The notes beneath the pieces were generated by a model. It saw only the letters and a list, made by a program, of their open reading frames with translations. It ran no database searches and was not told where the DNA came from. The position numbers and the translations under genes are program-made. A stretch of DNA of 64,000 nucleotides from Candidatus Iainarchaeum sp. (GTDB lineage: Archaea; Iainarchaeota; Iainarchaeia; Iainarchaeales; GCA-2688035). Positions 8,913-16,512 of the stretch are shown here, piece after piece (the stretch's first letter is position 1; each line of letters opens with the position of its first letter). The stretch covers positions 1 through 64,000 of the forward strand of contig JAFCCL010000008.1 of assembly GCA_017610205.1 (NCBI GenBank). The letters run 5' to 3'.

Positions 8913-9779
8913 TTAAAAACTTGTCATTTTATGTAAACGGTCTAGAAGAACTTCTTGTTTATACCTTCCAAGATTGTAACCTGTTTTTACGATTGCTTTT
9001 CCAAAGCCAACCTTTTGAAAAAATCTGGAATAATTATCTAAGGTTCGCTTTATTGATAAGGAATGTGCTTTGCCAGTTTTATTTAAATACCTTTTACAGT
9101 CTATACCAAGGCTTTTGTGTAGTATAACCAAGTCACCAAGCATTTTTTTACTCTTGGAACTGCCAGTAAGATACCCTCTAGCACTAATGCGCCCTTCATC
9201 CGCCCAAAAAGCCAACAAAAAAGATTCTTTTATTGAATCTTCTGCTGCCATTATCTCAACAGGAACGCCAATGTTCTTACTAGTACTAAAACAACCAGAA
9301 AATTTTTTAACAAAATAAAAAGCTTTTTTAGAATAAAAGGTTGATTGATACCAATCAAGATTAACACCTTTAAACTTTGATATTTTAACAGGTTTTAAAG
9401 AAAACAGGATATGCACTTTTGAAACAAACTCCTTAATTAGTTCAATTGAAGAATTGCAATAAGATAACATATATTTGCCATTTGAATAAGAAACGCAACC
9501 GTCAAAAAACAAGTGGCCTAAAATAAGTGCTAAATTCTTGTCCAATTTAGGAGGAGTTATTTGCTTTTCTTTTGCATACTCGCGTGCAAACTTACGCCTG
9601 TTTTTGTTTTCACAGAAAAGAAGCCGATTTTTAGCTTCAGGCAATAAACTCAATTTTTTGGTATAGTTGTAAGCAGAGCCTGTTGAAATAGATAATTTTT
9701 TGGGAATTTTCTTATAGGAACATCCTTTACTTCTTAACTTAATTGCTTGCGCAACTGAGGAATCACTTAACTTTTGCAT
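8913..9779 (-). CDS. Freestanding LAGLIDADG homing endonuclease-like protein
   Basis: A 288-residue protein with an N-terminal helix-turn-helix (AQAIKLRSKGCSYKKIPKKL) and two degenerate LAGLIDADG helices, LGHLFFDGC near residue 100 and FLLAFWADEG near 190. Each keeps the acidic residue (D, then D/E) that would bind catalytic metal. The family cuts long asymmetric sites and often spreads introns, and some members act in tRNA or RNA processing. The gene ends 29 bases before the intron-containing tRNA-Phe on the same strand, so a link is tempting but the tRNA intron is too short to host it. ATG 9779 is chosen because an AT-rich box A lies about 26 bases upstream. A GTG at 9821 is an alternative. 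Confidence 0.7.
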   Translation of the reverse strand: MQKLSDSSVAQAIKLRSKGCSYKKIPKKLSISTGSAYNYTKKLSLLPEAKNRLLFCENKNRRKFAREYAKEKQITPPKLDKNLALILGHLFFDGCVSYSNGKYMLSYCNSSIELIKEFVSKVHILFSLKPVKISKFKGVNLDWYQSTFYSKKAFYFVKKFSGCFSTSKNIGVPVEIMAAEDSIKESFLLAFWADEGRISARGYLTGSSKSKKMLGDLVILHKSLGIDCKRYLNKTGKAHSLSIKRTLDNYSRFFQKVGFGKAIVKTGYNLGRYKQEVLLDRLHKMTSF

Positions 9780-9873
9780 ATAAATTAATTTAATTTTATT
9801 AATATAGTCATTTCGAAACACGCCAGATTTCCGGTGAACTTTCTTAGTGGGTTGTTTCCGTTAAAAAAATGGT

Positions 9874-10323
9874 TTATAATTTCCTTATTTTTATCCCTGC
9901 TTCCTCCAAAACACCCTTGCTTAATTCGTCTTTTTCATCGTTCAAAAAAACAATTTCTTTAATTCCTGCATTTATGAGAAGTTTTGCACAAAGAATGCAG
10001 GGAAATGTTGTAGAGTAAAGTATTGCACCCCTGGTTGAAACTCCCTGAAAGGCAGCCTGTGCAATTGCGTTTTGCTCTGCGTGTGTTGCCCTGCAATATT
10101 CCAATCTTTCACCACTTGCAATGCCATTATCCTTCCTAATGCAATTTCCAAGTTCAAGGCAGTTTTTTACGCCCTTGGGAGCGCCATTATAGCCAGTTGC
10201 AAGAATCTGCTTGTCTTTAACCAAAACAGCCCCTACTTTTTTGCCCCTGAAGCAGGAAGCCCTTTTTGAAGCAGTCTTTGCTATTTCAAGAAAATATTCA
10301 TCCCAACTAATTCTCTGAACCAA
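9874..10323 (-). CDS. dCMP/cytidine deaminase family protein
   Basis: A roughly 149-residue zinc deaminase with HAEQNAI (zinc His and catalytic Glu) and PCILC (two zinc cysteines), plus [12 protein letters not shown] and RATHAEQ typical of dCMP deaminases (ComEB type). These make dUMP from dCMP for thymidylate synthesis. The start is uncertain. TTG 10323 is preferred because GTGGG lies about 8 bases upstream; GTG 10335 is in frame. The gene begins only some 25 bases after the 3' end of tRNA-Lys(CUU), so the tRNA and mRNA probably share a primary transcript. Confidence 0.85.
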   Translation of the reverse strand: MVQRISWDEYFLEIAKTASKRASCFRGKKVGAVLVKDKQILATGYNGAPKGVKNCLELGNCIRKDNGIASGERLEYCRATHAEQNAIAQAAFQGVSTRGAILYSTTFPCILCAKLLINAGIKEIVFLNDEKDELSKGVLEEAGIKIRKL

Positions 10324-10348
10324 AAAAAAACCCACTAAAAAATTTAGC

Positions 10349-10474
10349 GAGCCCGAAGGGATTCGAACCCTCGACGCCTAAACCAAGCATCTCCGCTAAG
10401 AGAATGCATTCTGGTCGCTGCCTCCCATCTGGAAGTTAAGAGCCAGGTGCTCTACCAGACTGAGCTACGGGCCC
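10349..10474 (-). tRNA. tRNA-Lys (CTT) with intron
   Basis: Acceptor GGGCCCG pairs with CGGGCTC (one G-U), D-arm is GCTC-AGTCTGGTA-GAGC, and the T-arm is GAGGG-TTCGAAT-CCCTT. The 5' half of the anticodon arm reads CCTGG-CTCTTA, giving anticodon CTT (lysine). The matching 3' strand TTAGG appears only about 54 bases later, so an intron at or near the canonical 37/38 position (about 10383-10436) is inferred. The mature tRNA would be 72 nt with a 4-nt variable loop. I could not fit a perfect bulge-helix-bulge, so the boundaries are approximate. Confidence 0.85.
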
Positions 10475-10537
10475 ATAAAAACATTTTTCTATGGGTAAAT
10501 TTTTGAATATTTTTAGCCACCAAATGTGGTAACTAAC

Positions 10538-10610
10538 GAGCCCGCAGGGATTTGAACCCTGGACACCTTGGTTAAAAGCCAAGTGCTCTGCCAGACTGAG
10601 CTACGGGCCC
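10538..10610 (-). tRNA. tRNA-Lys (TTT)
   Basis: A compact 73-nt intronless tRNA with anticodon TTT. Acceptor GGGCCCG/CGGGCTC, D-arm GCTC-AGTCTGGCA-GAGC, anticodon stem CTTGG/CCAAG with loop CTTTTAA, and T-arm CAGGG-TTCAAAT-CCCTG. It is nearly identical in the acceptor and D-arm to the neighbouring tRNA-Lys(CTT), suggesting an old duplication or shared synthetase recognition. No CCA is encoded. Confidence 0.95.
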
Positions 10611-10703
10611 TGGTATAAGAAAAAGTGTTGGAAAAGCATTAAAAATGTTCATTTGACCAAAAAAATAATAAAAATTAATGGTTAAATTTGAATAAAGTCA
10701 ATT

Positions 10704-11030
10704 TCATTGCTCCCTTAACAAATCGCGTATAAAAATTCCTGTTTGAGTTAGGGCATAAGTATTCTTGTTTCTAATTTCCTTAATAATGCCTTTTTGAATC
10801 AGGGTATTGATAGCATCTTTTGACAAACGAGCTATTTCTCCGCTTGGAACTTTAGACCTTGATTTGAATAGGGTAAAGACTGGAAGAAGATCTGGCCTTT
10901 CAGCAAAAAAAGTATTTCGAACATTTCTGGCATTGTCAATAGGGCCCATTGCATGAATGCCTTTTCCTAGAACCGACCTTCGAATTCTTCCACCACCAAC
11001 CTTTGAGTGCTTTCCACCGTACCTGCCCAT
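10704..11030 (-). CDS. Small basic protein, possible winged helix
   Basis: A 108-residue protein of unrecognised family. Residues 1-30 are glycine- and arginine-rich (MGRYGGKHSKVGGGRIRRS). The C-terminal half looks like a winged helix-turn-helix: PSGEIARLSKDAINTLIQKG followed by a turn and YALTQTGIFIRDLL. It follows serS by 10 bases on the same strand and is likely cotranscribed. An RNA- or ribosome-linked role similar to wHTH ribosomal proteins is possible but is not shown by any motif. Confidence 0.6.
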   Translation of the reverse strand: MGRYGGKHSKVGGGRIRRSVLGKGIHAMGPIDNARNVRNTFFAERPDLLPVFTLFKSRSKVPSGEIARLSKDAINTLIQKGIIKEIRNKNTYALTQTGIFIRDLLREQ

Positions 11031-11040
11031 GTAATATCAC

Positions 11041-12312
11041 TTATTTTTTAACTTTTCCTTTAATTTCCTTCAAACCATTCATGTACTTTTGTAACACTGT
11101 TGGAATCTTTATTGTTCCTTTTTTTGTTTGATATGTTTCAATTATTATGCGAAGCATTCTCGTGGTGGCAACCATAGTATTGTTTAGAGTAAAAACAACC
11201 ACTTTTTTGCCGTTCTTTTTTCTATACCTTATTCCAAGCCGCCTTGCCTGATAATCAGTACAGTTGCTGCAGCTCATCAACTCAATATATTTTTCCTCCC
11301 GCGGAGACCAGCCATTGAAATCATATTTTTTGGCAGCTATGCTTCCAATGTCGCCAGTGCAGACATTTACCTTTTCAAAAGGAATTTTAAGGCCCTTAAG
11401 CAATGTTTCAGAATTGTTTGCAATTTCTTCAAAAAGTTTTTGGCTTTGGGCTGGTGTGCAAAAAACAAATTGCTCTATTTTGTTAAATTGGTGCACTCGG
11501 AAAAATCCCCTTTCGTCAAGACCATGCTTTCCAATTTCTTTTCTGAAACAAGCACTTAACCCGGCGTATTTTATTGGCAAATCCTTTTCGTTAAGAATTT
11601 CGTCTTGATACATTGCAGCCATTGGATGCTCTGATGTTGCAATAAGATAAAGGTCTTCGTCCTCAGCCCTGTACATTACACTTTCAAAATCGTCAAGAGA
11701 AACAACTCCTTCATAGGGTTTTCTTCGCATAAGAAAAGGCGGTTGAATTGGAACAAAACCTTTTTTCAAAAGAATATCAAGAGCGTAACGCTGCAAAGCA
11801 AGATCAAGCATTGCAAGAGCACCTTTAAGGTAAAAAAAGCCATTGCCACTAATCTTTACAGCCCGTTCAAAATCTGCTATATCAAGCTCTACTGCAAGCT
11901 GCCCATGATGTTTTATTGGAAAAGCTGGTTTTTTTGCAGAACCTGTTTTTTTTACAACAACATTTTCTGAATCATCCTTTCCAAAAGGAACAGAGTTATC
12001 CAAAAGATTTGGAAGCCTCATAAGATAGTAATCAACCTTTTCCTTAAGTTTGACCATTTCGGATTCTTTTTCCTTAATTTTGCCAGCAGTGTCCTTCGCA
12101 GTTTTAATTGCAGCAGGGCTGGGTTTGGATCTTACATCTGAAAGCGTGTTCATTTTCTGCCTTAAGACATCAACTTCCTGTTTAAGGAAACGCCATTGCT
12201 TGTCTTTTTTAATCAAGCCCTTAAGCCAGGCAACCTTTTCAGAATTGTGCCTTTTCGCAAGATTTTCTTCAACCAGACCAGGATTTTGCCTTATAAGATT
12301 TATATCAAGCAT
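11041..12312 (-). CDS. serS: Seryl-tRNA synthetase, class II
   Basis: Charges tRNA-Ser with serine. The 423-residue protein has the N-terminal antiparallel coiled-coil arm (about 30-110, WRFLKQEVDVLRQKMNTLSD) that contacts the tRNA-Ser long arm. Class II motif 2 is FRKEIGKHGLDERGFFRVHQF and motif 3 is NNTMVATTRMLRIIIETY. This is the common bacterial/archaeal form, not the rare methanogen type. It heads a two-gene unit with the downstream small protein. Confidence 0.95.
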   Translation of the reverse strand: MLDINLIRQNPGLVEENLAKRHNSEKVAWLKGLIKKDKQWRFLKQEVDVLRQKMNTLSDVRSKPSPAAIKTAKDTAGKIKEKESEMVKLKEKVDYYLMRLPNLLDNSVPFGKDDSENVVVKKTGSAKKPAFPIKHHGQLAVELDIADFERAVKISGNGFFYLKGALAMLDLALQRYALDILLKKGFVPIQPPFLMRRKPYEGVVSLDDFESVMYRAEDEDLYLIATSEHPMAAMYQDEILNEKDLPIKYAGLSACFRKEIGKHGLDERGFFRVHQFNKIEQFVFCTPAQSQKLFEEIANNSETLLKGLKIPFEKVNVCTGDIGSIAAKKYDFNGWSPREEKYIELMSCSNCTDYQARRLGIRYRKKNGKKVVVFTLNNTMVATTRMLRIIIETYQTKKGTIKIPTVLQKYMNGLKEIKGKVKK

Positions 12313-12369
12313 TTTTTCACCTATAACTTAAGTACTAATAAAAATCGTTTGCAACTAATATAAATCTAT

Positions 12370-12906
12370 ATGGTTGGAAAGGAAATTGTGGTACTAAGAT
12401 ATGGACACAGGTTTGTAAGAGATTACAGAGTTACCTCCCACTGCTGCCTAGTGGCAAGAGCCTTTGGAGCAAAAAAAGTAATTATTGCAGGAGATGAAGA
12501 TTCAAGCATAAAGGAAAGTGTGGAAGATATTGTAAAAAGATGGGGCGGGCCGTTTAAAATTGAATTTACTAAAAGCTGGAGAAAAACATTAACAGCATTC
12601 AGGAAAAAGGGTTTTTTTGTAGTGCACTTGACAATGTATGGGTTACAATTACAAAAAGAAGAAGAAAAAATAGGAAAGAATAAAAAAATTCTAATAGTAA
12701 TAGGCAGTCAAAAGGTTGAGAAAGAAGTTTATGAAGAAAGCGATGCAAACATTTCAGTAACAAGCCAACCGCACAGCGAGATTGCAGCACTTGCAGTTGC
12801 TCTTGACAGGATACAACAAGGAAAAGAAATTAATAAGAGATTTTTAAAATCAAAAATTAAAATCATTCCACAAAAAATGGGAAAAAAGGTAAAAAAAAGG
12901 AGTTAG
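12370..12906 (+). CDS. trm56: tRNA (cytidine-56-2'-O)-methyltransferase
   Basis: A SPOUT-fold methyltransferase that 2'-O-methylates C56 in the T-loop of tRNAs, an archaea-specific modification. The start IVVLRYGHRFVRDYRVTSHC matches the family signature, and the C-terminal knot region carries VIGSQKVEKEVYE and VTSQPHSEIAALAVALD. The 178-residue length is typical. It is divergent from serS, and TFE follows 31 bases later with its own box A. Confidence 0.9.
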   Translation: MVGKEIVVLRYGHRFVRDYRVTSHCCLVARAFGAKKVIIAGDEDSSIKESVEDIVKRWGGPFKIEFTKSWRKTLTAFRKKGFFVVHLTMYGLQLQKEEEKIGKNKKILIVIGSQKVEKEVYEESDANISVTSQPHSEIAALAVALDRIQQGKEINKRFLKSKIKIIPQKMGKKVKKRS

Positions 12907-12937
12907 TTTAAATCACCTTTGAAAAATAAGTATTTAG

Positions 12938-13483
12938 TTGATACCCTTGCCGACAAAAAAAAAGTTTATCAAATTACCTTTAGTACAGGAATTCCTAGAA
13001 GGAACAGGTGGAGAAGCAGCCATAGGAGTTGCAGCCTTTTGTGAAAAAAAAGGCAAACGAGTGACAGACGAAGAAATCGCAAAAAAAATGAAAGTAAAAG
13101 TTACTGAAATAAGAACTGTTTTGAATAGATTGCATTACAAAGGAATTGCGTGTTATAAAAAAACAAAAAATAAGAGAAACGGATGGTATAATTATACCTG
13201 GGAAATTAAAAAGAAACGAATTGTCGAACTAATTCTTGAAGAACAAAAAGAAAATATTAAAAAACTTGAGGAAAAACAGAATTTTGGAAAAAATTACTGT
13301 TTTTTCAGTTGTAAAAACACATGCAATGTTACTCCTTTTGAAATAGCAGCAGAATACCAATTTAAATGCCCTGAATGTGGAGAAACTATGAATTCGTTTG
13401 ATTACAGTAAAAAACTTGAAAGTATCAACAAACAGATAGATACAATGAAAAAAGAAGTAGGGCAACTGGAAAAAATAACCTAA
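12938..13483 (+). CDS. tfe: Transcription factor E (alpha subunit)
   Basis: Archaeal homolog of TFIIE-alpha, which helps RNA polymerase open promoters. Residues 1-95 form an extended winged helix (GGEAAIGVAAFCEKKGKRVTDEEIA). A coiled-coil linker with KRIVELILEEQKE follows, and then a zinc ribbon with CFFSC and CPECG near residues 120-152. The C-terminal helix has KQIDTMKKEV. Translation is assigned to TTG 12938 because TTTAAATC at 12907-12914 lies about 28 bases upstream, as expected for a leaderless transcript. Confidence 0.92.
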   Translation: MIPLPTKKKFIKLPLVQEFLEGTGGEAAIGVAAFCEKKGKRVTDEEIAKKMKVKVTEIRTVLNRLHYKGIACYKKTKNKRNGWYNYTWEIKKKRIVELILEEQKENIKKLEEKQNFGKNYCFFSCKNTCNVTPFEIAAEYQFKCPECGETMNSFDYSKKLESINKQIDTMKKEVGQLEKIT

Positions 13484-13650
13484 AAAACACAAAATCTTGG
13501 ACAGATTTTAAAACAAAGAAAGAAAGAAAAAATAATAAAATCCTGGCCCCACAAGCCTTTTCATAAGCTTAAAAGGCCAGAAATTAAGCTAAATGAGAAA
13601 TAGGGTAAAAAAAGACGGTTTTGGTTGAAAAGGGGTTAGAAGGCTTCTTT

Positions 13651-13656
13651 TTAAAC
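13651..13656 (+). promoter_or_regulatory. Box A of initiator tRNA-Met
   Basis: TTTAAA sits about 27 bases before the first base of the tRNA at 13680, the normal archaeal box A spacing. A second TATATAAG at about 13663 lies too close to direct this start. Confidence 0.6.
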
Positions 13657-13679
13657 CTTTTTATATAAGTTTTTATTAA

Positions 13680-13754
13680 AGCGGGGTGGGGCAGCCAGGA
13701 GTGCCCGTCGGGCTCATAACCCGAAGGTCGGAGGTTCAAATCCTCTCCCCGCTA
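13680..13754 (+). tRNA. Initiator tRNA-Met (CAT)
   Basis: A 75-nt tRNA with anticodon CAT in loop CTCATAA. The anticodon stem TCGGG/CCCGA carries the three consecutive G-C pairs that mark initiator tRNA, and the acceptor AGCGGGG/CCCCGCT starts with the archaeal initiator A1-U72 pair. T-arm is GGAGG-TTCAAAT-CCTCT. It has no intron and no encoded CCA. Confidence 0.95.
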
Positions 13755-13895
13755 TTAGCTCACAAAATCAGGCTAAACTTATTCTTTAAAAACACCAAAT
13801 TAGGGCGGTTTTTAAGTACCTCACAAGGGGACAAAAAGCAACTAAATCTATGAAAACTTATTTTTAAGCGAAAAAAGGCATATCACAATAAAGGG

Positions 13896-14015
13896 ATGGA
13901 ACAAATGAAAAAAATAAAAATAAAAGTAGTGAAAAGGCAGGTCTCACAAAGGGATAAAAGCAAGCAAAAAGGCCAGAAAAGAAGACAGGCTATGTTAACA
14001 AGGCACTCAATCTAA
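13896..14015 (+). CDS. Possible 39-residue lysine/arginine-rich peptide
   Basis: This short frame begins MEQMKKIKIKVVKRQ and ends at TAA 14013. A TTTTTAAG box A at about 13860-13867 is spaced some 27-30 bases before the start. The peptide is strongly basic and could be a tiny nucleic acid-binding protein or chance. The surrounding 13755-14184 stretch otherwise shows only A-rich sequence. Confidence 0.3.
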   Translation: MEQMKKIKIKVVKRQVSQRDKSKQKGQKRRQAMLTRHSI

Positions 14016-14184
14016 AGCAATAAAACAGATTAAATGAGATATAAAAAAACATGCAAAATAAGCCACTCACACAGTAAAATAAATGTTTAAAAACAACCAG
14101 GGTAAGCATGTTCCTACTTATTTAAAAAAAGAGCAGGATAAACATACTCACTCAGGAGCATAAACAACAAAAACTAACAAAATA

Positions 14185-14247
14185 GGTAATTACAGTTAAT
14201 TACCATAATGAGAGTTCATTACCGTAATCATTTAAAGTAATTACGGT
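14185..14247. promoter_or_regulatory. Paired operator-like palindromes around a box A
   Basis: Two inverted repeats precede the gene at 14263. The first (14185-14204) is GGTAATTA-CAGT-TAATTACC, a perfect 8-bp palindrome. The second has arms ACCGTAAT (14221-14228) and ATTACGGT (14240-14247) enclosing the box A TTTAAA at 14231-14236. A 13-bp direct repeat GTAATTAC(A/G)GTTA at 14186 and 14237 links them. Box A to ATG spacing is about 29 bases, so a protein bound here would block the TATA-binding protein. Confidence 0.6.
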
Positions 14248-14262
14248 TATTATAATAATAAC

Positions 14263-14724
14263 ATGGTATTTAAAAAAATTGTAAGAAGCATAATCGGGCT
14301 TTTCCACAAGGCAGATGATTGGAGTGCGGAAAGCCCTAAAAAGGTCTATAAAGTAGAAAAAACAAGGGAAGAAAGGCGTTTTGAAGAAATACACGGGGTC
14401 TGGGATTATTTAAAATTTAAGGCAAATACTCAAGCATACCATCTTTCAAATGTGATTGGTTTTGATGAATGGGTGGATATGACTGAGATTAGAAGAAGAA
14501 TAAAGGAACTTTTTAGAGTAGAATACAAAAACGAACGAAGCCTTTATCCCTATCTTAAAACATTAACAGATATAGGCCTTATGGAAAGCAATAGTATTGG
14601 CGGCAGGATGCAGTGGAGAAAACACGATTTAGCAGTAAAAATAAGTAAAAAAGAAGAAGAAAAACAGGTTGCTAGTATAAAGGCAGCACTGGCAAAAAAG
14701 CCAAGGGAAGAAGAAGAAAAATAG
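14263..14724 (+). CDS. Putative winged-helix regulator
   Basis: A 153-residue protein of unrecognised family. Residues 85-125 read DMTEIRRRIKELFRVE, SLYPYLKTLTDIGLME and GGRMQWRKH, which looks like a winged helix with a recognition helix and basic wing. The N-terminus FKKIVRSIIGLFHKADDW is amphipathic and the C-terminus is a charged helix. The two palindromes overlapping its promoter suggest it represses its own transcription; this is inference. ATG 14263 fits a leaderless transcript. Confidence 0.6.
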   Translation: MVFKKIVRSIIGLFHKADDWSAESPKKVYKVEKTREERRFEEIHGVWDYLKFKANTQAYHLSNVIGFDEWVDMTEIRRRIKELFRVEYKNERSLYPYLKTLTDIGLMESNSIGGRMQWRKHDLAVKISKKEEEKQVASIKAALAKKPREEEEK

Positions 14725-14765
14725 GCAGAATTAACACCAGGGAAGAAAAAGAAGTTTTAAGAATA

Positions 14766-15362
14766 TTAAGCCTGGTTTTTTAATTTCTTATAGTTTGAAT
14801 AAAATGCCTTTAGTTTTTCAGACTGAGAATAAACGCTTTTGAACCAGTCGCTTGTAGCAACAGGCGTAGCTTCAGATAAAAGCATCGAAACATATGCTTT
14901 ATCAAATTCGCTGGTTTTTGAAGCAGTCATATTAAGCATTGAAGAAAGCGACTCCATTTTACCTGATTCAGAAGGAACATAATGTCTTTCCAAAAGAGAT
15001 TCAATTGCTGTTGCGGCGTTCTTTTCATCAACTGTTTTTTCGTTCATATAATAAACTGCTTTCCAGTCGCCTTTTCCTTTCCAGGTGTGGGCAGGGTTTC
15101 TACCGGTTTTAAAGAATTCAAGAAGATTTTGAAAATTTCCCGAAGGAATAATAACACAATTTTTGCCAGGGCGAAGATAAGGAGTTGATGATAAAACACC
15201 TGGCCGGCGATAATGATATATTTTACCGTTTGATTTGAAAACTGATTGGGTATAGCCATATAGTGCTCTGAACAGTTTTTGATAAGTATAACTTGAATGC
15301 TTCATGTTTTCAGGGATTATGAATTTGTATTGAATAAAATAACCTTTGACTCCCATAGACAC
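14766..15362 (-). CDS. Hypothetical protein, 198 residues
   Basis: No family recognised. The N-terminal half is rich in Tyr, Lys and aromatic residues (GYFIQYKFIIPENMKHSSYTYQ) and looks like a globular beta fold. The C-terminal half is helical and polar (SLSSMLNMTASKTSEFDKAY). A GGAGGG site lies about 10 bases before the ATG at 15362, and a perfect 10-bp inverted repeat at 15403-15429 covers the predicted core promoter. Confidence 0.6.
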   Translation of the reverse strand: MSMGVKGYFIQYKFIIPENMKHSSYTYQKLFRALYGYTQSVFKSNGKIYHYRRPGVLSSTPYLRPGKNCVIIPSGNFQNLLEFFKTGRNPAHTWKGKGDWKAVYYMNEKTVDEKNAATAIESLLERHYVPSESGKMESLSSMLNMTASKTSEFDKAYVSMLLSEATPVATSDWFKSVYSQSEKLKAFYSNYKKLKNQA

Positions 15363-15402
15363 CCCGTCCCTCCACTATTAACTACTACTACAATACTAAT
15401 TG

Positions 15403-15429
15403 TCTTATGTATAATATTAATACATAAGA
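15403..15429. promoter_or_regulatory. 10-bp inverted repeat at promoter of the 15362 gene
   Basis: Arms TCTTATGTAT and ATACATAAGA are perfectly complementary with a 7-nt AT-only spacer. The repeat sits 41-67 bases before the minus-strand start codon, where the box A of a transcript with a short GGAGGG leader is expected. It resembles an operator. The inner ATACATAA/TTATGTAT is the same element that recurs at 15927, 15980 and 16045. Confidence 0.5.
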
Positions 15430-15530
15430 ATATTTAAACTTTTACTAACGTTTAAATTTGATTTAAAAAGGTTTGGTGTTTTTAGAAAAGAAAGATAAAG
15501 AAAAAAATCCTGTTAAAACAGGGAAAACAC

Positions 15531-15836
15531 TTAGTGCCTTTTAGATCTATAATATGAAGTTCTTGCCTTTTCTCTGGGTTCGGGGCCTGCAACAACTTTT
15601 CCGCCAACCAATATAATATCTTTTGCAGCCTTCACATTTTTGTAGGGAATACTCTTTTCACTAATGATTTTTTTGGCTTCCTGTTTTGATCTGGCTTTCA
15701 GCGCCTCTGTTGTAATGGTTTCCAAACGTCCTTTTTCTAGGTTTATTATAACATCAAAAACCTTTCCTTTGTACTCAGCGTCATTAGTGTAGATATCCAT
15801 TCCAAATAATTTTGATAATCGCATTGTCATTTTCAA
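15531..15836 (-). CDS. PRC-barrel domain protein
   Basis: A 101-residue protein consisting of one PRC-barrel: SKLFGMDIYTNDAEYKGKVFDVIINLEKGRLE followed by IPYKNVKAAKDIILVGG. PRC-barrels occur in archaea as small proteins tied to RNA metabolism and the CdvA division protein. The tail ends with basic REKARTSYYRSKRH. A GGAGG site precedes the ATG, and TATATAG near 15880 is a plausible box A. Confidence 0.85.
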   Translation of the reverse strand: MKMTMRLSKLFGMDIYTNDAEYKGKVFDVIINLEKGRLETITTEALKARSKQEAKKIISEKSIPYKNVKAAKDIILVGGKVVAGPEPREKARTSYYRSKRH

Positions 15837-16512
15837 CCCTCCTTTAATTTTACTATAATAATAATCTCGTTAAACTATATAAGCGTTTTGGTCGGCTTTC
15901 CTTCTAAAAAACAAGTAAAAGAATTACTTATACATAATCTTTTCTTCCTTCTAAAACACCAACTATATTTCACATACACCTTATACATAATCGTTATTTT
16001 TCTCCATTCTTTACTTTCTATCATGTCTAATTAATATTTCTCTATTTATACATAAAAAAAGATAGTTTTCATTTTAGGTTTCTTTTAAATTTTTTTTGCT
16101 AATTTATTTTTTTCACTTGATTGTTATGGCAGTAAATTTTATACAAAACAGGCTTTTTTAAGGGTAAAACCTGTTAATGCAATAATTGTCTTGCCCGGGG
16201 AGATAATGCCTGGCATGCGTCTGCTCTTGTAAAAGAAGTTGATTGTACATTTCCGCATATAATCAATCTGCTTTCCTAATTTGAGGAGCTGGCCATTATT
16301 TCATTTAAGGTTGAGGCGGCATAAAAAAACTCATTTTTTTAACCCTTAAAGGCAGAAAATTATCTGCTGATTTTTCCAGACTTTCAACAACACTGGCCTA
16401 ACTTACTAACAATACTGTTTGGTCCTAATGTGTTGTGTTTCTTTTCTAACTTCGAAATTAGTGGAAGTCTGGGGGCTGCCTTTTCAACCCCTTCGTTCAT
16501 GGTTTTAAAATA
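15837..16512. other. 676-base non-coding stretch with repeated TTATACATAA motifs
   Basis: The left part (15840-16060) is very AT-rich and carries CTTATACATAATC at 15927-15939 and again at 15980-15992, plus TTTATACATAAAA near 16045. The right part (16140-16340) is less AT-rich. It includes a minus-strand frame of 39 residues (16139-16258, beginning MRKCTINFFYK and containing GIISPGKTIIALTG) that could be a small gene or remnant. A 28-bp imperfect palindrome lies at 16239-16266, beside the XerA gene. Confidence 0.5.

Noticed and set aside
16139-16258. 39-residue minus-strand frame GIISPGKTIIALTG as a firm gene
   Set aside because: It is protein-like but too short and lacks a promoter and family; kept only as a note within the non-coding stretch.
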